Both the position numbers and the translations under genes were made by a program. This document shows positions 43,183 through 53,200 of a stretch of 64,000 bases of DNA, in pieces. Position 1 is the stretch's first letter, and each line of letters opens with the position of its first letter. A model generated the notes under the pieces. The model was not told the origin of the DNA. It was given only the letters and a program-made list of their open reading frames with translations, and did not search any database. Where the stretch lies: the NCBI GenBank assembly GCA_930367215.1, contig OV884057.1, positions 104,867,284-104,931,283 on the forward strand, read 5' to 3'. Source of the stretch: Pollenia angustigena. Taxonomy: Eukaryota > Arthropoda > Insecta > Diptera > Polleniidae.

Positions 43183-44286
43183 GCTTTGAAAATTTTATTT
43201 TACTTTTTATACTCAAAACTTTATCACATACACATTGTAGCCTTAAAGATAATACACATTGTAAGTTTAAAAAATTGTTACTGTATTAATATGTTTTATG
43301 GTTTTATAGTAAAAAATAAAAGTAACGAATAAAAAGAAATATGAAAATCCATTTGTTATTTTTCATAAAGCCGTTTTATATAAGAATTTTATATTTCATA
43401 CGTTCATAAACGAATTTATGTTAACAGTAAATGTCAAGTGGTCGATCCTAGTAAACATAAATACTTGTTGCTATTCAGTGATAAAATTATACACTGGGAG
43501 AAACAGATGTATCAATAACAAGAATTTGTGTCATTCTAGGCATAAAATATTTGCAAAGAGTCAAAACTCTTTATACATACATATTTACAATGCCCAAATT
43601 AAAAAAAAAAAAAATTTCAGTGCATTTCAGCAGAGCAATATACATTTTAGAATGTGCATACCTAAGCACTATAAAATAGACGTTGAATGTTTTATATTTC
43701 ATTTTTAGGTAGATCCCAGCAAGCATTTTGTTTAAAACTGCGATCACTTGCCTTTTGTTTTATTAAAAAAATATTTGGGTCAAGTTTTAAGATTTTTTTT
43801 TTTTAAATTTTTAAAAGATTTTTATCTTTACAAAAATCTTTATAAAAGTTCAAGTAATTAAAAAAAAAAAAGTAATGGATTTTGTATATATGTATGTTTT
43901 TGTATTTATATTTTTCAAATATTTTCACTTTAAAGACAGACCACCACAAAATCAAAATAACTTTTTTGGCCTCTAATTAAAAAAAAAAAAAAAAAAAAAG
44001 AGGAACATAAAAAATATTTTTATTAAAAAAAAAAATAAAAAAATATGTTTGCAATGTAGTTTTTTTTGACTTTAGAATAATAATGCTGATTTTTATTTAT
44101 TTAATAAATAAATCATTGAATGATTTCATTGAGATGTGTTAATAAAAAATTATAATGAAAAATATAGATTTTATTATTGTATCTATTGTAATTCTTTTAT
44201 TTGATAATTTTTACCATAGCTATTAAAAAATATACATCTTTTCCCTTACTGATTTGTTGATATTTAAAAATTGTAGCTTAAACTTT
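43183..44286. other. AT-rich DNA with a dispersed repeat copy
   Basis: Bases about 43570-43745 are homologous to 26486-26510 plus 27811-27930 and represent the version without the 1.3-kb TIR element. The remainder has long A and T tracts. Confidence 0.55.
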
Positions 44287-44424
44287 TTAATTTTTTAAAT
44301 TTATTATTATTATTACTATTATATTATGACATGAAGAAGTTATTAAGATAACTGAGAAATGAATGAAATCCTTAAAAATTAAAAATAATTTAAAAAAAAA
44401 AAAGGAAATTGTACCACAATTAGA

Positions 44425-44595
44425 ATTAAGAATGCACAACATAAAAAAAAGTGCGTCTTCGTTTGGTGTTTGTCTACATAAAGACGCGTTTAATCCACTG
44501 ACAGCGTAAATTCCTATGGGTATCAATAAGTACCCTGCCTTCATTCGCTCAACAACCGATGGGATAACCGCGCATGATGTCTCCACACATACCAA
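44425..44595 (-). other. Coding-like island, minus strand
   Basis: Open stretch VCVETSCAVIPSVVERMKAG YLLIPIG then ASLCRQTPNEDALFF. More even composition than its surroundings suggests a piece of a real gene or TE protein, but it is not recognised. It overlaps the plus-strand ORF at its right end. Confidence 0.25.
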
Positions 44596-44696
44596 ATGAA
44601 AATGGCGATTCTCGTTCGGATGTCTTGGATTGTGTTAATTCTGGTGTATATGATATGAAGGATAGTATAGCTTTGCAAAACGATAACTCTGATTGA
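44574..44696 (+). other. Coding-like island, plus strand
   Basis: A 40-codon ORF, MMSPHIPNENGDSRSDVLDC then VNSGVYDMKDSIAL, too short to appear in most ORF scans. A GTAAAAAG donor-like site follows at about 44753 and a TTGTTTCAG acceptor at 44788. Perhaps an exon relic of an unknown gene. Confidence 0.3.
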
Positions 44697-45021
44697 ATAC
44701 ATGTCCAAAGAACTTCAAGATCATAAGATATAAAAATGTGATGATAAAAAAGGTAAAAAGTCTGAATTATATAAATGTTCTTGTTTCAGTTCGATAACCA
44801 GCAATTGTCAAGCTTAAAGCAGCTACTGTAATTGTATCGGGGTGGCAAAGAATGCTAATAATAATTTGGCCATTACTCTGAACCCCATATATACTTTAAT
44901 TTAAGTCCTGCCAAACAAAATTCGTATAAAACAAGGAAAAGAAATCCCAGTCTAGATGCTAAAAAAAAATCTAGATGTCAAACTAACAGGATCTTACAAC
45001 CAAAATGAAGAAACGTAATGT

Positions 45022-45435
45022 GCACGACATGAACCAGTTACTGGATGGCAGTGGCAAAATTACCTTGGCTCCTTTAAAGAATATTTTACTGTACCACTGC
45101 TCGCCAAATGTGGACCAGAAGGTTCTGAATGCGTGGCTTATCCAAATACACCGGAACACAAATCCACAGAATCCGATACGCGAAACCATATCTCAGAATC
45201 ACCACTCCTTGAAAATAGCTTAGATGGATCGCAGCAACAACAACATATTAAGAGATTTGTTCACAACGTCAAAAAACATCAAAGCGCATCAACACCAGAC
45301 GAAGGACCGTACTTTTCCATAAAGGGGGGAGGGAAGCATGTTTGCCAATGTGGACATGATGCTTTAAGTATTATATTTTTACCACTAGTCATAGGAACAA
45401 GAAATTTAAAATGTATTAATAATATCTTAGACTAA
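45022..45435 (+). other. Unrecognised open frame
   Basis: One frame stays open from about 45022: EPVTGWQWQNYLGSFKEYF, LLAKCGPEGSECVAYPNTPE, HISESPLLENSLDG, a Gln run, then HNVKKHQSASTPDEGPYF, ending at 45435. No ATG before 45133 in this frame. The residue mix looks protein-like but I do not recognise it; it may be a further exon relic together with 44574-44696. Confidence 0.3.
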
Positions 45436-46221
45436 CTGATCAAAACTTCCCATTCTTTTAATAACGTAGATTTTTGGTCAGAATTTGAAAGATAATTACC
45501 AAATTGTAAAATTGGTTACATGACATTATTGTTTAAGTGTGCTTATCTATGCTAAACTAAATAATTTTGTTAAAGAATTTATTTGTTGGCTTTTTATTTT
45601 TAGAGGGGATATTTTAAGTAATTTTTATTTTAAATTTGGGATTAAAGAAAAACTTTATCTGGCATCCCTAAACCAAAATTAACAAAAATATTTGAGTAAA
45701 AAAATAAAAAAAAATCAAATTATTTTTGGAAATAAGAAAATAACAGTTTTTCTAACATAAACTTGTGCAATTTTTGTGAGCATTAATTTCCAAATTCGGT
45801 TGAATTTAATGTTGTATTGAAAATAATCTAAGCCGTTTCTTTTCTGTGTTCATTTTATGAATTTAAATATTAAAATTTTTGTGAGCATTAATTTCCAAAT
45901 TCGGTTGAATTTAATGTTGTATTGAAAATAATCTAAGCCGTTTCTTTTCTGTGTTCATTTTATGAATTTAAATATTAAAACTGCACATAATCATAAAAAT
46001 AGCTTTAAGCTATAGTTATAATGGTAAAAATTAGTTTTGGTGATATAAAAAAGATTTTAACTTAATTTTTATACATAGTTTAATTTATCATTTCTTTATT
46101 GTTTAATTTTTTCATTTATAAAATGTAAAGCAAAATGCTAATTTAAAAACACAATTTTAAGAAGCACATGTAAACAAACTTTTGACACATCTGGGCTGAA
46201 CAAAAAAAAAACCGGCTGTCT
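45436..46221. other. AT-rich DNA with a 105-bp tandem duplication
   Basis: Units 45769-45873 and 45874-45978 are identical by eye (TTTTTGTGAGCATTAATTTC ... GAATTTAAATATTAA). No gene. Confidence 0.8.
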
Positions 46222-47362
46222 CAAGGCGAATTCAACAAGGTAAACTCGACGCTACAACAATTACAACTCTAACAAAAATAACAGGCATTTTGTAAGTGTA
46301 ACATATCCGAGTTGTCAAAATAGTTGTTTACAAAAAGTGTGAATAAAAAGTAAACAATAAATTTTTTTATTGATTTTTTTATATTTAAAGTTGTGTGTTT
46401 ATGAACCGATCTAAACAAAATTTAATGTATTCTGTGTTTTTGAAGATTTAATGTTAAGGGTGCATTCTGCCATGCATTTATATTAGTTTTTTTAATCAAA
46501 GTGTGTATAAACTTTTAAGGTACGATGTTTCACATTGGGTTTTTTGACTCGTTTCCAACTAAACAAATTGTGTTGGAGTTCAATTCAGAAATGCTTAGGA
46601 GAAGTGGAAAGAATTTTACACCAATATTGTTCTTTTATTTTGAGTTTTTCGAAAGTGAGAGTGTTTTGAACAGTCGGACATGGCTAAATAGACTAAAAAT
46701 TGCTCAAGGACCCAGCATATGCATACAAATTAGAAACAAATGTAGCTTACAAACGCAGCTCCAACAAAAAAGGACATAGAGGAATAGAAAATTGCAAAAT
46801 AAGAAGAACAAATTTCATGGTAAAATTCTACAAAACGCATAGTTTCAGAGTAATGGACTTCTGAAGTTTTCATATGAATTTGGGATTTTCCACTACATTT
46901 GTAAACGTATGTGGCCATTATTAGTGTCTTTTGAAAGCTTTTTAACAGATCTTTCTGAAAATGTAAAATTAATTGTAAACTTTTTAACTCTTTACCTCCT
47001 AATACAGTTTTTACAAAATTTTTTATCAAAACGTCACGGAAGTGCACTAGGAATCAAAAATTTAATCTAATAAAGCCCAGCTTCGCTTAATAAACCTTCT
47101 CCACATAGCCGGCCTTCGGTTGGGCGCAAGGATTTTCTCATCTATGGTAAACCAAACACCGACTTTGCAAAATAAAGGTTCTTCGCATAACAATTGATAT
47201 ATTAAGAGATCTATGACTCGGAAACTAAACGTTTCCGAGAATTGTGCCATTTTATTTATTCTTGCTATTTTTTTATTTTCTATTCCCCTTTGTTTTTTTT
47301 TTTACTTGGAACTGCGTTGGTTAACTAGAATTAAGCCACAACAAATTTTTGAATTCGCCTTG
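46222..47362. mobile_element. Element with CAAGGCGAATTC termini
   Basis: Perfect 12-bp inverted ends CAAGGCGAATTC (46222) and GAATTCGCCTTG (ending 47362), the terminus family seen at 21084, 21144, 47614 and 49833. No target duplication was found. Two short ORFs inside: 46525-46779 (plus; LEFNSEMLRRSG) and 47062-47250 (minus; MAQFSETFSFRVIDLLIYQL). Neither is recognised; they may be remnants of accessory genes. Confidence 0.65.
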
Positions 47363-47408
47363 AAAGTACTCATGGAAGTAAAATTTTGACACTATTGAGG
47401 TGAATAAA

Positions 47409-47587
47409 GGCCCCTATTACGGTTTACAACTCAACTCAGTTGAGTTGAAATTTCATAATTTTTGTATTATGGTTTACAACTTTGCTAAATTGCGGTGAAC
47501 AAAAACATAACAAAAATTACAACTGATCACAACCAGTTGTATTTATTACAACTCAACTGAGTTGAGTTGTAAACCGTAATAGGGGCC
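47409..47587. mobile_element. 179-bp MITE with GGCCCCTATTACGG ends
   Basis: Inverted ends GGCCCCTATTACGGTTTACA (47409) and its complement (ending 47587), followed inward by ACTCAACTCAGTTGAGTTG. The inverted paralogue at about 48180-48195 lacks it (GAAATTTTATTCACC), which gives a 3-bp duplication, AAA. Confidence 0.88.
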
Positions 47588-47639
47588 AAAATTTCACTAG
47601 CCCGGGGGCAAGGCGAATTTATAAAGGTGACCGCATCAT

Positions 47640-48074
47640 GAGATAGAGTTATGCTAGCTATCCCCTTTTATTGAAAAATACTATGTATTTTGTTTTTGTA
47701 AAAAGTTAGAGTGAGGGTGTGTGTGAAACGGTAGCAAAGTTCTATGGTGAAATGAAATTTGTTTGTGGTAGAAAATTTTCATATTTGTGCTGTGTGAAAT
47801 TGTAACATTTTTGACAACGTAAAATTTTGACATAAAGAAAAAAACAATAACTAATAGTTTTGTGAAAATGAATAAATTAAAAAAACGTTCAACAATAATA
47901 ATAATCATTTCAATTCTGTTGGAAATGAGATCGTCCCAACTATTTGATGAATTCGTTCTGATATATTAACAATTTGTACAAAAAGTGTGGGCAAAAAAGC
48001 TTATACATATTTAAATACTTACGTCTTGTATAATTCTTTTTAATTTTTTTTTGCCGCTGGTCCTGCTTCCATAT
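47640..48074 (-). pseudogene. Harbinger-like accessory gene start (first copy)
   Basis: Minus strand. ATG at 48070-48072 opens MEAGPAAKKIKKNYTR (exon 1), followed by GTAAGT near 48020; a short intron, an acceptor before about 47953, and a second open stretch with NSSNSWDDLISNRIE. The same exon 1 recurs at 50172 (plus) and the exon 2 region near 56300 and 62170. The protein is not recognised; its place with a Harbinger transposase suggests the DNA-binding partner gene. Confidence 0.45.
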
Positions 48075-48300
48075 TATTTTTTATTTTGTTTAAACAAATT
48101 TGATGAAAAAAATAATTTTGTGGTTGTCAAAAATTTCTACACTAATGTCAAAATTTATACTAGCCCCCAGGGCTAGTGAAATTTTATTCACCTCAATAGT
48201 GTCAAAATTTTACATCCATTAGTACTTTGCTACCGTTTCACACACACCCTGAATGTCAGAAATATTTGTTGAAAATATAAAAAAGGAAATTTTTTTGTTA

Positions 48301-48997
48301 CGCTGGGTCTCCACATAGCAATTTTTATTGCTAAGTACAAGCAATAACGTCGGCAGAACAATGACAGAACAATGGAGCAATAATTGCTGATTATATTGCT
48401 GGAGAACACTTGTTATTGCTTTGCCATAAATTTGCAATGTTCACCTCGAGTAGTTGTATAAAGTTTTGTGGCTGTATTTATAACAAATGTTTTATGTTGT
48501 GTTTTGAAGTGATTGTTAAATTTTCTTTTTAAATTAATTAATAAAATAATTAATTGTAATTGTCGTAGCTGTGTTTTTTATTGCTTTTTTGTTTATTTGC
48601 GTATGAAAAAAAACCTAAAACTTGTATTGTTCTATTGAAAAAATAAAAATATACAAAAAAAAACAAATTCGTTGTTTGCTTTTGTTGATATTGACGTTTA
48701 TTTAAAAATATAATATATAAACACTTTTTCTTTATTTTGTTGAAGTATTTTTTCACTTGCTTTTTTTAATAAATAAACACACTAATAAATAACCAACCGT
48801 ACAGAGTAATGAAATGTCAGATAAATTTCAACTGATTTGACAGCAGATTGCTAAGCAATAATTGTTCAAGCAAGAAGAGTAATCATTGCACAATGGATTG
48901 CCACTCATAGCAATATGCGGTCTATACGTCGCAAATTTTATGCAGCAATCAAATTTGACGTTTGCCGCAATAAATACTGCTACGTGGAGACCCGGGG
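48301..48997. mobile_element. Harbinger-type MITE, copy 1
   Basis: Ends CGCTGGGTCTCCACATAGCA (48301) and complement of CCCCGGGTCTCCACGTAGCA (ending 48997), flanked by TTA (48298-48300, 48998-49000), a TWA duplication. Repeated ATTGC motifs near both ends. Non-coding. Confidence 0.88.
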
Positions 48998-49022
48998 TTA
49001 ATTAAATATACGCAATTGCTTA

Positions 49023-49587
49023 CGCTGGGTCTCCACGTAGCAATTTTTATTGCTAAGTACAAGCAATAACGTCGGCAGAAAAATGGAGCAATGATTGTTT
49101 TGAAGTGATTGTTAAATTTTCTTTTTTAAATTAATTAATAAAATAATTAATTGTAATTGTCGTAGCTGCGTTTTGTATTGCTTTTTTGCTTATTTGCATA
49201 TGAAAAAAACCTAAAACTTGTATTGTTCTATTGAAAAAATAAAAATATACAAAAAAAAACAAATTCTTCGTTTGCTTTTGTTGATATTGACGTTTATTTA
49301 AAAATGTAATATATAAAAACTTTTTCTGTATTTTGTTGAAGTATTTTTTCACTTGCTTTTTTAATAAATAAACACACTTATAAATAACCAAAAGTACAGA
49401 GAAATGAAATTAATACAACTGATTTGACAGCAGATTGCTAAGCAATAATTGCTCAAGCAATAAGAAGAGCAATCATTGCGCAATGGATTGCCACTCGTGG
49501 CAATATGCGGTCTATACGTCGCAAATTTTATGGAGCAATCAAATTTGACGTTTGCCACAATAAATATTGCTACGTGGAGACCCGGGG
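49023..49587. mobile_element. Harbinger-type MITE, copy 2
   Basis: Same family and orientation as 48301-48997, 25 bp downstream. Ends CGCTGGGTCTCCACGTAGCA (49023) and CCCGGGG (49587), flanked by TTA at 49020-49022 and 49588-49590. It lacks about 130 bp present in copy 1. Confidence 0.88.
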
Positions 49588-49832
49588 TTAAGAAACTCCT
49601 CAATTGCAAATTAATTGTGGCTCCACTTATTCCTTACGCATCTTTAATTTCTTATGTTTATATTTTTTCACTTTTTTTGTTTTCTATAATTTAAATAAGT
49701 TTTTTTTTCAACTATTTAAATTTTGATTGAATTTTAAATTTGAACTAATTTTTTCACAAAATGTACACAAAGCTTGACATTCAGTATACACAAAAAAAAT
49801 AAACAATAAACAGATGACTGGAAAATGTAACT

Positions 49833-50026
49833 CAAGGCGAATTTATAACAGGTATGTGCAACTCTACAACTACAAAAAGCCACATGTATTTCCCATGTAT
49901 TTTGTTTTTGCAATTTTCTGACTTGTTGTCAAATTTCAGTATAGAAACAAAACAATATTTTGACGTTTCACCATTTTTTTAATTCGCCGTGGATACAGCT
50001 GATGAGCGGCTGACGAGTTGAGCTTC
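49833..50026. repeat. CAAGGCGAATT-family repeat, second copy
   Basis: Starts CAAGGCGAATTTATAACAGG and closely repeats 21235-21394 through TTAATTCGCCGTGGATACAG and GACGAGTTGAGCTT. It has an extra CACATGTATTTCCCATGTAT-type stretch relative to the other copy. Confidence 0.8.
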
Positions 50027-50171
50027 CCTGGAGTTAATTCACCTTGATGTAACCTTTATGAATTCGCCTTCCCTGGGGGCTAGTATAAATTTTGACATTA
50101 GTGTAGAAATTTTTGACAGCCACAAAATTATTTTTTTTCATCAAATTTGCTTAAACAAAATAAAAAATAAT

Positions 50172-50219
50172 ATGGAAGCAGGACCAGCGGCAAAAAAAAT
50201 TAAAAAGAATTATACAAGA
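50172..50219 (+). pseudogene. Harbinger-like accessory gene exon 1 (second copy)
   Basis: ATG at 50172 opens MEAGPAAKKIKKNYTR with a GTAAGT donor at 50221. The downstream intron is replaced by the satellite array from 50231. Exon 2 appears only after the array (about 56300), so any transcript would have to splice across 6 kb. Confidence 0.5.
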
Positions 50220-50230
50220 AGTAAGTATTT

Positions 50231-53200
50231 TTAATCCAAATTTTTAATATTTTTAATTAGGCTTAAGTTCATGAAATTTAATTTTCATTAAATTATTTTT
50301 TATGAAGAAAGGAATTTTACAACATGAAAATTAATTAAAATTGTTATTGATAATCTTTCATTCTTGACGTGGCTCGGGCTCGAACCCTGGCCGGCAGGTT
50401 ACCATGACATGTTTCGATCGCAACCACTCGATCTCCTCAGATGGATTTGCCGTCTTACACTCGCAGCCATCGACGACTGCTCACGTCAATAGTCAAACAT
50501 TAATCCTTAAACCAAATTGTATTTTAACATTTGGTAGATCGAAATTTGCTTTCCTGAATGATTATCCATTTTAATTGATTTTACATGTTTTTTCCTTACA
50601 TCTGTTTTTTCGTACTTTTGTCAAGAATTTTTCCTGAAGTCCAAGTACATTTTTTTTTTGTTTTTTCATTTTGTCTTTCTCTTTTCTGTTGACCTTTTTC
50701 AGCACAACTTGAAGGACAAATGTACACATAGAGCTCGTGCCTTAGCCTTAACAATAATTAGTATTGTGGTTATATTGTTGAACTATTTATGGTTTTTAAT
50801 CCAAATTTTTAATATTTTTAATTAGGCTTAAGTTCATGAAATTTAATTTTCATTAAATTATTTTTTATGAAGAAAGGAATTTTACAACATGAAAATTAAT
50901 TAAAATTGTTATTGATAATCTTTCATTCTTGACGTGGCTCGGGCTCGAACCCTGGCCGGCAGGTTACCATGACATGTTTCGATCGCAACCACTCGATCTC
51001 CTCAGATGGATTTGCCGTCTTACACTCGCAGCCATCGACGACTGCTCACGTCAATAGTCAAACATTAATCCTTAAACCAAATTGTATTTTAACATTTGGT
51101 AGATCGAAATTTGCTTTCCTGAATGATTATCCATTTTAATTGATTTTACATGTTTTTTCCTTACATCTGTTTTTTCGTACTTTTGTCAAGAATTTTTCCT
51201 GAAGTCCAAGTACATTTTTTTTTTTTTGTTTTTTCATTTTGTCTTTCTCTTTTCTGTTGACCTTTTTCAGCACAACTTGAAGGACAAATGTACACATAGA
51301 GCTCGTGCCTTAGCCTTAACAATAATTAGTATTGTGGTTATTTTGTTGAACTATTTATGGTTTTTAATCCAAATTTTTAATATTTTTAATTAGGCTTAAG
51401 TTCATGAAATTTAATTTTCATTAAATTATTTTTTATGAAGAAAGGAATTTTACAACATGAAAATTAATTAAAATTGTTATTGATAATCTTTCATTCTTGA
51501 CGTGGCTCGGGCTCGAACCCTGGCCGGCAGGTTACTATGACATGTTTCGATCGCAACCACTCGATCTCCTCAGATGGATTTGCCGTCTTACACTCGCAGC
51601 CATCGACGACTGCTCACGTCAATAGTCAAACATTAATCCTTAAACCAAATTGTATTTTAACATTTGGTAGATCGAAATTTGCTTTCCTGAATGATTATCC
51701 ATTTTAATTGATTTTACATGTTTTTTCCTTACATCTGTTTTTTCGTACTTTTGTCAAGAATTTTTCCTGAAGTCCAAGTACATTTTTTTTTTTTTGTTTT
51801 TTCATTTTGTCTTTCTCTTTTCTGTTGACCTTTTTCAGCACAACTTGAAGGACAAATGTACACATAGAGCTCGTGCCTTAGCCTTAACAATAACTAGTAT
51901 TGTGGTTATTTTGTTGAACTATTTATGGTTTTTAATCCAAATTTTTAATATTTTTAATTAGGCTTAAGTTCATGAAATTTAATTTTCATTAAATTATTTT
52001 TTATGAAGAAAGGAATTTTACAACATGAAAATTAATTAAAATTGTTATTGATAATCTTTCATTCTTGACGTGGCTCGGGCTCGAACCCTGGCCGGCAGGT
52101 TACCATGACATGTTTCGATCGCAACCACTCGATCTCCTCAGATGGATTTGCCGTCTTACACTCGCAGCCATCGACGACTGCTCACGTCAATAGTCAAACA
52201 TTAATCCTTAAACCAAATTGTATTTTAACATTTGGTAGATCGAAATTTGCTTTCCTGAATGATTATCCATTTTAATTGATTTTACATGTTTTTTCCTTAC
52301 ATCTGTTTTTTCGTACTTTTGTCAAGAATTTTTCCTGAAGTCCAAGTACATTTTTTTTTTTTTTTGTTTTTTCATTTTGTCTTTCTCTTTTCTGTTGACC
52401 TTTTTCAGCACAACTTGAAGGACAAATGTACACATAGAGCTCGTGCCTTAGCCTTAACAATAATTAGTATTGTGGTTATTTTGTTGAACTATTTATGGTT
52501 TTTAATCCAAATTTTTAATATTTTTAATTAGGCTTAAGTTCATGAAATTTAATTTTCATTAAATTATTTTTTATGAAGAAAGGAATTTTACAACATGAAA
52601 ATTAATTAAAATTGTTATTGATAATCTTTCATTCTTGACGTGGCTCGGGCTCGAACCCTGGCCGGCAGGTTACCATGACATGTTTCGATCGCAACCACTC
52701 GATCTCCTCAGATTGATTTGCCGTCTTACACTCGCAGCCATCGACGACTGCTGACGTCAATAGTCAAACATCAATCCTTAAACCAAATTGTATTTTAACA
52801 TTTGGTAGATCGAAATTTGCTTTCCTGAATGATTATCCATTTTAATTGATTTTACATGTTTTTTCCTTACTTCTGTTTTTTCGTACTTTTGTCAAGAATT
52901 TTTCCTGAAGTCCAAGTACATTTTTTTTTTTTTTTGTTTTTTCATTTTGTCTTTCTCTTTTCTGTTGACCTTTTTCAGCACAACTTGAAGGACAAATGTA
53001 CACATAGAGCTCGTGCCTTAGCCTTAACAATAATTAGTATTGTGGTTATTTTGTTGAACTATTTATGGTTTTTAATCCAAATTTTTAATATTTTTAATTA
53101 GGCTTAAGTTCATGAAATTTTATTTTCATTAAATTATTTTTTATGAAGAAAGGAATTTTACAACATGAAAATTAATTAAAATTGTTATTGATAATCTTTC

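Larger units (their letters stand above)
47367..48228. repeat. Inverted-repeat remnants around a nested MITE
   Basis: Bases 47380-47408 plus 47588-47602 are the reverse complement of 48173-48222 (CACTAGCCC, TTATTCACCTCAATAGTGTC). Bases 47707-47738 (GAGGGTGTGTGTGAAACGGT) are inverted at 48226-48250. Between lies a minus-strand Harbinger-like gene start (48072 leftward). Confidence 0.65.
48013..50230. repeat. 160-bp inverted repeat pair around two MITEs
   Basis: Arms 48013-48172 and 50071-50230 are near-perfect inverted complements. They hold the element end CTAGTATAAATTTTGACATT, a 5' UTR, exon 1 and the GTAAGT donor. Both belong to the same Harbinger-like element type in opposite orientation. 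Confidence 0.85.

Noticed and set aside
48550..49391. Minus-strand ORFs at 48550-48756 and 49131-49391
   Set aside because: Interior of two MITE copies; the similarity between them reflects DNA homology, not a conserved protein.
52286..52531. Recurring ORFs of 60-90 codons in the array (52286, 52856, 54465 and others)
   Set aside because: They run across a T-rich intron tract and AT-rich sequence, give Phe-rich translations and recur only because the DNA repeats.
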